Source: CAZTPJ01 sp964614515 (GTDB lineage: Bacteria; Planctomycetota; Phycisphaerae; Phycisphaerales; UBA1924). From it: 18,607 nucleotides of DNA. The stretch is taken from contig CAZTPJ010000071.1 of NCBI GenBank assembly GCA_964614515.1, forward strand, positions 1-18,607, given 5' to 3'. The stretch's first letter is position 1, and each line of letters opens with the position of its first letter. The position numbers and the translations under genes were made by a program. Below are positions 6,190 to 13,687 of this stretch, piece by piece. Below the pieces are notes generated by a model, which worked only from the letters and a program-made list of their open reading frames with translations, ran no database searches and was not told the DNA's origin.

Positions 6190-8547
6190 ATGTCGTCGCT
6201 TCGACTCGGGCGTGTTGTCGCGCTTGGCGCGTGTGTTGCCGCATTGTGTGCCACATCCGCGCACGCGACCTGGTCGATCATCATCATCGACACGCGCACG
6301 CGTGAGATCGCCATCGGCTCGGCCACGTGTCTGACGGGCTTTGACCTGCGCGCCAACACGCCCGTGCTCATCACCGGCGTCGGCGCGGCCACGGCACAAT
6401 CGTTCGTCGATTCAACCGGACGCAATCGCGTCTTCATCCGCGATCGACTCCTCGAAGGCGTCGATCCCACGCAGATCCTCACCGGTCTTTCAACGTTCGA
6501 CCCCGGTCATCAGACGCGGCAGTATGGCATCGCGGACACGCTTGGCCGTGCCGCCACGTTCTCCGGCACGGGCGCGGGCCAGTGGGCCGGCGGGCGAACG
6601 GGTCAGGTTGGCGATCTGGTGTATGCCGTGCAGGGCAACGTCATCACGGGTCAGCCCGTGGTGGACATGGCGATTGCTGCGATCGAAGCGACGCCGGGCG
6701 ACCTGGCGGCGAAGATGATGGCCGCGATGGAGGCCGCGAGGCTCATGGGTGGCGATGGGCGCTGCTCATGCTTGACCGGTCCCCCCCCCTCATGCGGTTC
6801 GCCCCCGCCGATGTTCACCAAGTCCGCCCACATCGCCTACATGATGATCGCCCGCGCGGGCGATGCCAGCGGGTGCAACGGCCTGTACCGCACGGCCAGC
6901 GGCCCATTCGGCATCGCCGCATCCGACCTTACCGGCGACGGCCTGCCGGAACTGATCGTCGCCAACGCCGGCAACGCGAGCATCTCGATCCTCACCAACA
7001 CCACGCCCCTGCATTCACCCTTCGCCGTTTTCACGACGACACCGCTCCAGATTCCCATGCCCGCGGTGGTCCGCGCGCTGCGATATGAAGACCTCGACGG
7101 CGATCTGATTCCTGACATCGCCTCCGTCTCGCCTACCGGCCGTGTCTATACGCTCAAAGGCCGTGGCGGAACCACCTTTGATCCGCCCGTGACCTACACC
7201 GTCGGCAACGATTCACAGGACTTGATCATCGCGGACCTTGATGGGCTGCACGGCCCTGACATCGCCACGGCCAACATCAGCAGCGGGGGCATCTCGGTGC
7301 TGCGGAGCGATGGCGCGGGCGGATACCTGCCGGCCGTCACCTATCAGGCGGGTGGGAATTTGCAGATGGTCGAGGTGGTGGATGTCAACGGGGATGGCCA
7401 TCTTGATCTTGTGTATCCCGGGCGGACGATCAACCTCGTCGCGACGCTGATCAACGATGGGGCGGGCGCGTTTTCGATGGGGCCGTTCCTGCCCGTCGGG
7501 TCGCAGCCGGTGTGGATCACCACCGGCGACTTTGATGGCAATATGCACACGGACATGGCCGTGGCGACGCGCGGGACGAATGCGGTGTCGATCTTGAGCA
7601 ACCAGGGCGGCGGGACGTTCGTGTCGTCCAGCGTGCCCACTCCGGGTCCGCCCATTCTGATTGAGTGGGAGGATGTCGATGGCGATCAGATCAATGACCT
7701 CGTGGTGTTCATGACCGGCACGACGGATCTGGCCGTGCTCAAAGGCGATGGCGTCGGCGGTTTCACGCTGTTGCACACAGCGCAGACGCAGGCCGCGCCA
7801 TCGCGTTTCATCGTGCGCGACTTGAACGATGATGGCATCACGGACATCGCCGCGTCGGGCGTCTTCCGCGATGCGGTGACTGTGATTCAGGGGCTTGGTG
7901 ATGGTGGGGGTGGGCGGTTCAACTCCGGCGTCGGCTGTGGCACGGGCGATCATTACATGAACTTCAACGTCGCGTTTGCGCAGTTTCTGGATCCTGATCC
8001 GGTGTTCACGCTGCGCGACATGTACGACCAGTGGCGGATGGAACTTGAAGGCCGCCCCGATGCGGTGCAGAGCCCGGCCGTGGGGCCGGATCTGGTTCGC
8101 GGAAGCAGCCATGTGCGTTATCCGCTCGTGGTTCACCTCCACGATTGGCGCGGTGAGGCGGTGACAATGCCCGTCGATTTTTCATTCGCGCACGCCGCGG
8201 GCAGCGCCGGGCTTGCGACGCTCGACGAGGTTGAACCCGTGGGCGGGGGCGAATACATCCTGTGGATGCGTGCGGGCGACGGCACGGGCCACGATCGACT
8301 CCTCATCACCATTGATGATGGGGTTCGCCCCGTCACGCTGATGCCCGAGACCGCCGTCGAGCAACTCTGCGCGGCCGACTGCACGCTGGACCGCGTGCTC
8401 GACATCTTCGATTTCCTCTGCTTCGGCGGCGAGTACGCGGCCCTGGATCCGTACGCCTGCAACTGTGACACTAGCACCGGCCCGAAACTGTGCGACATTT
8501 TCGATTACCTGTGCTTCCTGAACTTGTTTGCGCAGGGGTGTCCGTAA
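6190..8547 (+). CDS. Secreted DUF1028 + FG-GAP propeller protein with Cys-type sorting tail
   Basis: This 785-residue protein starts at the ATG at 6190, with AGGAG (6179-6183) 6 nt upstream. The 122 upstream codons overlap yggS and are rejected. Residues 1-26 are a Sec signal peptide ending ATSAHA, so the mature protein should begin TWSIIII. Residues 27 to about 232 match DUF1028, which I recall as belonging to the Ntn-hydrolase clan; KSAHIAYMMIARAGD (211-225) closes the domain. Seven FG-GAP loops follow (starting near 246, 301, 349, 398, 447, 495 and 544), enough for one seven-bladed propeller. Residues 600-725 form a probable beta-sandwich. The tail (731-785) has two 'DIFDFLCF/DIFDYLCF' units and ends GCP, a planctomycete C-terminal signal pattern. 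A nine-C run sits inside the DUF1028 part. The substrate is unknown; a hydrolytic role is inferred from the fold. Confidence 0.88.
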   Translation: MSSLRLGRVVALGACVAALCATSAHATWSIIIIDTRTREIAIGSATCLTGFDLRANTPVLITGVGAATAQSFVDSTGRNRVFIRDRLLEGVDPTQILTGLSTFDPGHQTRQYGIADTLGRAATFSGTGAGQWAGGRTGQVGDLVYAVQGNVITGQPVVDMAIAAIEATPGDLAAKMMAAMEAARLMGGDGRCSCLTGPPPSCGSPPPMFTKSAHIAYMMIARAGDASGCNGLYRTASGPFGIAASDLTGDGLPELIVANAGNASISILTNTTPLHSPFAVFTTTPLQIPMPAVVRALRYEDLDGDLIPDIASVSPTGRVYTLKGRGGTTFDPPVTYTVGNDSQDLIIADLDGLHGPDIATANISSGGISVLRSDGAGGYLPAVTYQAGGNLQMVEVVDVNGDGHLDLVYPGRTINLVATLINDGAGAFSMGPFLPVGSQPVWITTGDFDGNMHTDMAVATRGTNAVSILSNQGGGTFVSSSVPTPGPPILIEWEDVDGDQINDLVVFMTGTTDLAVLKGDGVGGFTLLHTAQTQAAPSRFIVRDLNDDGITDIAASGVFRDAVTVIQGLGDGGGGRFNSGVGCGTGDHYMNFNVAFAQFLDPDPVFTLRDMYDQWRMELEGRPDAVQSPAVGPDLVRGSSHVRYPLVVHLHDWRGEAVTMPVDFSFAHAAGSAGLATLDEVEPVGGGEYILWMRAGDGTGHDRLLITIDDGVRPVTLMPETAVEQLCAADCTLDRVLDIFDFLCFGGEYAALDPYACNCDTSTGPKLCDIFDYLCFLNLFAQGCP
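6781..6789 (+). repeat. Poly-C (9) homopolymer inside the DUF1028 coding region
   Basis: Nine consecutive C bases encode Pro198-Pro200 of the secreted DUF1028 protein. A gain or loss of one C would truncate the protein before the propeller. The tract could be a slippage site or a place where sequencing errors occur. The frame is intact here. Confidence 0.85.
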
Positions 8548-8603
8548 GCCAAGTCTTTGACTTTCTCTGTTTGCGCAACGCCTTTACGGCCGGGTGTCCA
8601 TGA
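8548..8603 (+). pseudogene. Remnant of a second Cys-type C-terminal sorting tail
   Basis: Directly after the stop of the DUF1028 gene, in a frame shifted by two bases, the DNA reads S-Q-VFDFLCLRNAFTAGCP-stop (codons from 8547 to 8603). This parallels the end of the gene itself, DIFDYLCFLNLFAQGCP-stop. Shared codons differ mostly at third positions (TTC/TTT, GAT/GAC, CTG/CTC, TGC/TGT, CCG/CCA, TAA/TGA), which is the mark of two copies that diverged while both were translated. There is no start codon or body. It is probably what is left of a neighbouring gene or of a duplicated tail. Confidence 0.62.
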
Positions 8604-8685
8604 GTTCGTGACGTGACGATCGACGGCCGGAGTCGCTGTCTCCGACGGCGAAGTCGGGCGCGATTCCGACCGGGCTTCGGAGGGG

Positions 8686-8710
8686 GTGGCCGTGGTTTGA
8701 CCACGGCCAC
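8686..8710 (+). terminator. Hairpin terminator candidate after the DUF1028 gene
   Basis: GTGGCCGTGG and CCACGGCCAC form a perfect 10-bp stem around a TTTGA loop. There is no U-tract, only TT after the stem, so it is a weak intrinsic terminator or a protective 3' hairpin. Its position argues that translation of the pyrophosphatase starts downstream and not at the ATG at 8613. Confidence 0.5.
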
Positions 8711-8763
8711 TTCGCCCTCAAAGGGGTTTGTGAGGCCGCTGCGGGTGCGTCGATGTCGCGCTC

Positions 8764-8792
8764 TTGACCGCCGCAGTCGACACGCCGACAAT
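8764..8792 (+). promoter_or_regulatory. Candidate promoter for the pyrophosphatase gene
   Basis: TTGACC (8764-8769) is followed after 17 nt by GACAAT (8787-8792). These match 5 of 6 and 4 of 6 consensus positions. It lies just downstream of the hairpin at 8686-8710 and upstream of both plausible starts of the next gene. This was found by eye only. Confidence 0.4.
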
Positions 8793-8822
8793 CTGCCCTC
8801 ATTTCTGGGGCCACCGACGCGA

Positions 8823-11540
8823 ATGGCTCGATTCTCTCCAGGCCGCCGGCCTGCGTGTTCAGGATCGCCGTCGGACGGGCCTCCGCCGGAGACAGATCCC
8901 TTGGACCGACATCAGAACCTCGTGGCCCCTCGGCTTCCTTCCCGAACTGCCGACGCGGATTCTCTATCTCCGATTCGCCGCAGTAGATTATCGGACTATT
9001 CGCCCGCCGTCGTCCTGTGGCGTCTAGGGATCGTCGCCCTCGCCACACTCCTGTGCCTGTGCTGGGCGTCGCCGGCCGTGGCGCAGGCGCCACACCAGCC
9101 GGGCGAGGCACCGCAGGTCCACCACGGCGGCGAAGTCAACCTCAAACTCCCCGACCTGACCAACACCGAGGTCAAGGTCACCTTTCTCGGGCTTTCCGGC
9201 TACACGCTGCTGCTGGCGGGTCTGGTCGTCTGTGTCGCGGGGATGGTCTTTGGGCTGGTCATCTACATCCAACTCAAGAGCCTGCCTGTTCATCAGTCGA
9301 TGCGCGAGGTCTCGGAACTGATCTATGAGACGTGCAAGGCCTACCTGTTTCAGCAGGGCAAGTTCCTGATGATCCTGTGGCTCTTCATCGGAGCCATCGT
9401 GCTGGTGTACTTCGGGTTCCTGGCCGTCAATGACGATCCGGCAACCGCGGCCCTGGAGCGTGGCTTCAGCGCGGGCAAGGTCGCGATCATCCTCGCGTTC
9501 AGTCTCATCGGCATGGCCGGGTCATACGGCGTCGCGTGGTTCGGCATTCGCATCAACACGTTCGCGAACTCCCGCACGGCCTTCGCCAGCCTCCGCGGCA
9601 AGCCGTATCCGTGCTATGCCATTCCGCTCAAGGCGGGCATGAGCATCGGCATGGCGCTGATCAGCGTCGAACTGCTCATCATGCTCATCATCCTCCTGTT
9701 CATCCCGCGAGACCTCGCGGGGCCGTGCTTCATCGGGTTTGCGATCGGTGAGTCGCTCGGCGCGGCGGCGCTTCGCATCGCCGGCGGCATCTTCACGAAG
9801 ATCGCCGACATCGGCTCGGACCTCATGAAGATCGTCTTCAAGATCAAAGAGGATGATGCGCGAAACCCCGGCGTCATCGCCGATTGCACGGGCGACAACG
9901 CCGGCGACAGCGTCGGACCATCCGCCGACGGCTTTGAAACCTATGGCGTCACGGGCGTGGCGCTGATCACGTTCATCATGCTGGCCGTGCCCGCCGAACT
10001 CGTGCAGGTGCAACTGCTCGTCTGGATCTTCATGATGCGTGTCATCATGGTGATCGCCAGCGGCCTGTCGTATCAACTCAACGAGTTCATTCAGAAGGGC
10101 CGTTACGGCGAAGTCGCCAAAATGAACTTCGAGTCGCCGCTGACGTTCCTCGTATGGCTCACGTCGATCGTGTCGGTCGCGTTGACGTTCATCGCGTCGT
10201 ACCTGCTGATTGGCGACCTCGGCAATGTGGAAGGTCAGCCGCCTTCGGGCCTGTGGTGGAAACTCTCGGCGATCATCACCTGCGGCACGCTGGCCGGGGC
10301 GATCATCCCGGAACTCGTCAAAGTCTTCACAAGCACCGAAAGCCGCCACACGCGCGAGGTCGTCACGTCGTCGCGTCAGGGCGGGGCGTCGCTCAACATC
10401 CTCTCGGGGCTCGTCGCCGGAAACTTCTCCGCCTACTGGCTGGGCGTGGCCATCGTCATTCTCATGGGCATTTCGTACTACATCAGCATGATGGGCCTGG
10501 CCGACTTGATGATGGCTCCGGCCGTCTTCGCCTTCGGACTCGTCGCCTTCGGCTTTCTCGGCATGGGTCCGGTGACGATCGCGGTGGACTCTTACGGCCC
10601 GGTTACCGACAACGCCCAGTCCGTCTACGAACTCTCGATGATCGAGCAGATTCCCAACGTCAACAGGGAACTCAAGGACTCGTTCGGTTTCGAGCCGAAT
10701 TTCGAGACGGCCAAGCACCTGCTCGAAGAGAACGATGGCGCGGGCAACACGTTCAAGGCCACGGCCAAGCCCGTGCTCATCGGCACGGCCGTCGTGGGCT
10801 CAACCACCATGATCTTCTCGATCATCGTCATGCTCACACACGGGCTGCAGATCAACGTGGACAAGCTCTCGCTGCTGCATCCGCCGTTCCTGCTGGGTCT
10901 GATCATGGGCGGCGCGGTGATCTACTGGTTCACGGGTGCGTCGATTCAGGCCGTGACCACCGGCGCGTACCGCGCGGTGGAGTTCATCAAGAACAACATC
11001 CGGCTCGACGGCGTGGAAAAGGCGTCGGTGGAGGACTCCAAGCGTGTCGTGGAGATCTGCACGCAGTATGCCCAGAAGGGGATGTTCAACATCTTCCTTG
11101 GCGTGTTCTTCGCGACGCTGGCGTATGCGTTCTATGAGCCGTTCTTCTTCATTGGTTACTTGATCTCCATCGCGTTGTTCGGCCTGTTCCAGGCCATCTT
11201 CATGGCCAACGCCGGCGGCGCGTGGGACAACGCCAAGAAGATCGTCGAGGTCGAACTCAAGCAGAAAGGCACGCCGCTGCACGATGCCACCGTCGTCGGC
11301 GACACCGTCGGCGATCCGTTCAAGGACACATCTTCGGTCGCGATGAATCCGGTCATCAAGTTCACGACGCTGTTCGGGTTGCTTGCGGTTGAACTGGCCG
11401 TGAGCCTGACGGCGCAGCACGGGGATGGTCTGACGCGAATCCTCGCGGCCCTGTTCTTCGCGGTGAGCGTCTTCTTCGTCGGGCGTTCGTTCTATGGGAT
11501 GCAGATCGGGAAGGAGAAGGCGCTGGCGGAAACGGCGTGA
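8823..11540 (+). CDS. hppA: Membrane-bound H+-translocating pyrophosphatase, divergent type
   Basis: This enzyme hydrolyses PPi to pump ions, most likely H+, across a membrane. Family landmarks visible: TKIADIGSDL and KEDDARNPGVIAD-GDNAGD (about 9798-9912), GPVTDNAQ (from about 10597), GNTFKA (10743-10760), ANAGGAWDNAKK (from about 11209) and GDTVGDPFKDTS (11299-11334). About sixteen hydrophobic helices are expected. Lys at 10755-10757, in the usual GNTTxA position, predicts independence from K+. The canonical DX7KXE motif is altered here: Lys is one residue early and Glu is replaced by Phe. An N-terminal signal-like helix (IVALATLLCLCWASPAVAQA) precedes the first family helix. The start is uncertain. 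ATG 8823 (905 residues) is reported, but TTG 8901 has GGAG 9 nt upstream and gives 879 residues; ATG 8613 lies before a hairpin. The protein is longer than most M-PPases (about 700-800). Confidence 0.92.
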   Translation: MARFSPGRRPACSGSPSDGPPPETDPLDRHQNLVAPRLPSRTADADSLSPIRRSRLSDYSPAVVLWRLGIVALATLLCLCWASPAVAQAPHQPGEAPQVHHGGEVNLKLPDLTNTEVKVTFLGLSGYTLLLAGLVVCVAGMVFGLVIYIQLKSLPVHQSMREVSELIYETCKAYLFQQGKFLMILWLFIGAIVLVYFGFLAVNDDPATAALERGFSAGKVAIILAFSLIGMAGSYGVAWFGIRINTFANSRTAFASLRGKPYPCYAIPLKAGMSIGMALISVELLIMLIILLFIPRDLAGPCFIGFAIGESLGAAALRIAGGIFTKIADIGSDLMKIVFKIKEDDARNPGVIADCTGDNAGDSVGPSADGFETYGVTGVALITFIMLAVPAELVQVQLLVWIFMMRVIMVIASGLSYQLNEFIQKGRYGEVAKMNFESPLTFLVWLTSIVSVALTFIASYLLIGDLGNVEGQPPSGLWWKLSAIITCGTLAGAIIPELVKVFTSTESRHTREVVTSSRQGGASLNILSGLVAGNFSAYWLGVAIVILMGISYYISMMGLADLMMAPAVFAFGLVAFGFLGMGPVTIAVDSYGPVTDNAQSVYELSMIEQIPNVNRELKDSFGFEPNFETAKHLLEENDGAGNTFKATAKPVLIGTAVVGSTTMIFSIIVMLTHGLQINVDKLSLLHPPFLLGLIMGGAVIYWFTGASIQAVTTGAYRAVEFIKNNIRLDGVEKASVEDSKRVVEICTQYAQKGMFNIFLGVFFATLAYAFYEPFFFIGYLISIALFGLFQAIFMANAGGAWDNAKKIVEVELKQKGTPLHDATVVGDTVGDPFKDTSSVAMNPVIKFTTLFGLLAVELAVSLTAQHGDGLTRILAALFFAVSVFFVGRSFYGMQIGKEKALAETA

Positions 11541-11563
11541 GTAGATGCCGGGAGCGGTGCTGC

Positions 11564-11595
11564 GGCACGGGCAAGCCTGAGGGCTTGCCCATGCC
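11564..11595 (+). terminator. Hairpin terminator candidate after hppA
   Basis: GGGCAAGCC and GGCTTGCCC (11569-11577 and 11582-11590) form a perfect 9-bp stem with a TGAG loop. One mismatch further out, GGCA pairs with TGCC, giving 13 pairs over 14 positions. It lies 23 nt after the hppA stop. No T-run follows, so termination strength is uncertain. Confidence 0.5.
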
Positions 11596-11614
11596 ACGCG
11601 CAAGGCCTTATGAC

Positions 11615-11636
11615 AAAAGCGGGCCATGAGGCCCGC
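11615..11636 (-). terminator. Intrinsic terminator of the DUF5684 gene
   Basis: Read on the minus strand, GCGGGCC, loop TCAT, GGCCCGC is followed at once by TTTTG. The stem is 7 bp, perfect and all G/C. It lies about 31 nt past the stop of the DUF5684 gene and faces the hppA hairpin. Confidence 0.65.
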
Positions 11637-11667
11637 CTGGTTCATTGCACCGGGTGATACTCGTCGC

Positions 11668-12066
11668 TCATTCGAACGCCGGCTGGGTCTGTCCTCCCTG
11701 ATACTGCGCCTTGCCGAACGCCAGCATCGGATAGAACACGAAGCCAAACAGCCACAGGCCGACGCCAAACCCCGCGCCCTTGCCGAACGCCTTGGCGACA
11801 TCCATCGACAGCAGCGCGAGCACGAAGATGTTCACGACCGGCACACACATCAGCACGACCCACCACACCGGCCGATTCGCCACCTTGCACAAGACCACCA
11901 TGTTGTAGATCGGAACGATCGCCGCCCAGCCGGGTTGGCCGGCTTTGGTGAAGACCTTCCACAGACTCGCGATCACAAAGACCAGGGCCACCAGCATGAA
12001 CAACGGCAACATTCCGCCGCCCTGCGACGGCGCCTGCTGGGCCGTCACGAACATCTGTTCGAACAT
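11668..12066 (-). CDS. Small integral membrane protein, DUF5684-like
   Basis: This 132-residue protein starts at the ATG at 12066, with GGGGAG (12073-12078, minus strand) 6 nt upstream. It has a short N-terminal stretch with no cleavable signal, then helices at about 19-36, 66-87 and 98-115. The conserved core KAGQPGWAAIVPIYNMVVLCKVANRP (about 41-66), VPVVNIFV and AKAFGKGAGFGVGLWLFGFVFYPMLAFG fits DUF5684, a small membrane domain also found near signal-peptidase-like proteins. The C-terminus (QYQGGQTQPAFE) is hydrophilic. Biochemical function is unknown. It is monocistronic, closed by its own terminator, and about 320 bp from mqnE. Confidence 0.85.
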   Translation of the reverse strand: MFEQMFVTAQQAPSQGGGMLPLFMLVALVFVIASLWKVFTKAGQPGWAAIVPIYNMVVLCKVANRPVWWVVLMCVPVVNIFVLALLSMDVAKAFGKGAGFGVGLWLFGFVFYPMLAFGKAQYQGGQTQPAFE

Positions 12067-12386
12067 GAGTTACTCCCCAATTCGTGAAGGCTCCGCCTTG
12101 CGTTGATGGACATCCCGCGCCGCTTGCGCACGTATCGCATCGGCCGATGGGGGTCATCACTCAATGCCAACCCGAGCGCCCGCGAAGTGCCCAGTCGTGA
12201 CCACGGGATTTCACACCCCGCCCCGCACGATCAGCACATCTCGCCCCAACGGCACGGCACGCACACGTTGACACGATCGGGTTCAGGATGGCACATCACA
12301 CGGCCTATGCGCGAAGCACCGACTTGCTCCGAAGACACCGCGAGTCGGTGGCACATCACGACGTGGCTCACGGCACCTCACACGGC
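12067..12386. other. 320-bp intergenic stretch with short direct repeats
   Basis: No convincing gene lies here; the open frame on the plus strand (12103-12510) runs into mqnE and looks like chance. The stretch holds three copies of a short word: GGCACATCACACGGC (12290-12304), GGCACATCACGACG (12350-12363) and GGCACCTCACACGGC (12372-12386). The last ends exactly at the mqnE stop. The promoter of the DUF5684 gene should lie at its left side, but I see no clear -35/-10 pair. Confidence 0.5.
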
Positions 12387-13628
12387 TCAATCCATCAACC
12401 GCCATCGCGGCCCATCGCGCGACACGCGACGATACAGCGTATCGCGCTCCACGGGTTCAAACCCGGCCTCGCGAATCACCTTCTGCAGCGAGGACACCGT
12501 GACTTCCTGATGCGTTGATGTTCCGCCGACCTTGGTGATGTCATACCACACGACCGTGCCATCCATGTCATCCGCGCCGCTACGGAGCATCACCTGCGCC
12601 ATCGACAATGTCTGCATGATCCAGAACGCCTTCACATGCGCGAAGTTGTCCAGCATCAGCCGGCACACCGCCAGCATCCGCAGATTCTCCAGCCCCATCG
12701 GACCGGGCAGGTGTCCCAGTTCGCTTCCATCGGGAATGAACGGCAGCGGGATGATCGTCTGAAAGCGCCCCGTGCCGGCCGGCCCGGCCAGCGCCTCATC
12801 CTGCGCCTCTCGCAGCATGTCCATGTGTACGAGTCGTTCGCGGATGTTCTCGATGTGGCCGTAGAGAATCGTCGCGTTGGTGTTCAGGCCGAGTTGATGG
12901 GCGACGCGATGCACGTCGAGCCAGACGTCGCTTCGTATCTTGCCCTTGAAGGCTTCATCGTGTACGCGATCGTCAAAGGTCTCCGCGCCGCCGCCCGGCA
13001 GCGAGCCAAGCCCCGCCTCCATCAATCGCGACAGCACCCACCGGATGCCCTCCATTCGCGCCTGGCGCCCTTCATCGCCCGACAGGCTCGCGCCCTTCCA
13101 CTGCCGCGCCATCTTCGCCAGGTGCACGATTTCCACGGCCGTGAACGCCTTGATATGCACACGGCCACAGCCTTGAGCCTCCGCCTGCGCCGCGACTTCG
13201 CGGATCGCGGCGAGCATGTCGGTGTAGTATGAAAACGGCAAACGCGGATGCAGCCCGCCGACGATGTGCATTTCGGTCGCGCCGCTTTCGACGGCCTTGC
13301 GAGCCTCGGCGCGAATGTAGTCCAGATCGCGCGTGTAGGCCTTGTCCTGCCCTTCCTTCGCGTAAAACTCGCAAAACTTGCACGACAGGGCGCACACGTT
13401 GCTGTAGTTCATGTGCCGGTTGACGTTGTAGTACGCGAGGTTTGCGTGCAGACGCCGCCGCACGATGTCCGCGAGTTCGCACACGCCCCAGATGTCCGGC
13501 GTGCGAAACAACAGTTCGCCATCATCAAGCGACAGGCGCTCGCCGCGCATGACCTTTTCGCGAATCGCGGCGAGCGAATCGCTGCGCATGTTTGCGGCCG
13601 GGCCGCGCCACACAGGCATCACGGACAT
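12387..13628 (-). CDS. mqnE: Aminofutalosine synthase MqnE (radical SAM)
   Basis: MqnE joins a radical-SAM-generated adenosyl group to 3-[(1-carboxyvinyl)oxy]benzoate, making aminofutalosine in the futalosine route to menaquinone. The 413-residue protein has the cluster motif C79-x3-C83-x2-C86 (NVCALSCKFCEFYAKEG). It also shows HIVGGLHPRLPFSYYTDML, HIKAFTAVEI, LGSLPGGGAETF, TNATILYGH, FIPDGSELG and GGTSTHQEV, all typical of MqnE/MqnC. The ATG at 13628 was chosen because GGAGG (13638-13642) sits 9 nt ahead; the ATG at 13634 is only 3 nt away. An insert of about 15-20 residues (ARQWKGASLSGDEGRQARMEG) before GIRWVLSRLMEAG is unusual. It is the last gene of a likely minus-strand run. No other mqn gene is in the window. 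Confidence 0.93.
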   Translation of the reverse strand: MSVMPVWRGPAANMRSDSLAAIREKVMRGERLSLDDGELLFRTPDIWGVCELADIVRRRLHANLAYYNVNRHMNYSNVCALSCKFCEFYAKEGQDKAYTRDLDYIRAEARKAVESGATEMHIVGGLHPRLPFSYYTDMLAAIREVAAQAEAQGCGRVHIKAFTAVEIVHLAKMARQWKGASLSGDEGRQARMEGIRWVLSRLMEAGLGSLPGGGAETFDDRVHDEAFKGKIRSDVWLDVHRVAHQLGLNTNATILYGHIENIRERLVHMDMLREAQDEALAGPAGTGRFQTIIPLPFIPDGSELGHLPGPMGLENLRMLAVCRLMLDNFAHVKAFWIMQTLSMAQVMLRSGADDMDGTVVWYDITKVGGTSTHQEVTVSSLQKVIREAGFEPVERDTLYRRVSRDGPRWRLMD

Positions 13629-13687
13629 GTTCATGGACCTCCGGGAAACGTCGCGGCATCGTAGGTTGCCGCCGTCGGCCCAGCCGG

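Noticed and set aside
8613..8822. Upstream ATG for hppA
   Set aside because: It would place a perfect 10-bp hairpin and a candidate promoter inside the coding region, and the extension is low-complexity Arg-rich sequence.
9522..10718. 398-codon open frame on the minus strand inside hppA
   Set aside because: It is fully antisense to well-conserved pyrophosphatase motifs. Its composition (Arg, Asp, His, Glu-rich) is what the reverse strand of a GC-rich gene gives.
12103..12510. 135-codon plus-strand ORF in the mqnE-DUF5684 gap
   Set aside because: It runs into mqnE antisense, has unusual His/Thr/Arg-rich composition and shows no convincing ribosome binding site.
13072..13482. 136-codon minus-strand frame inside mqnE
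   Set aside because: It is a shifted-frame shadow of the radical SAM gene on the same strand.
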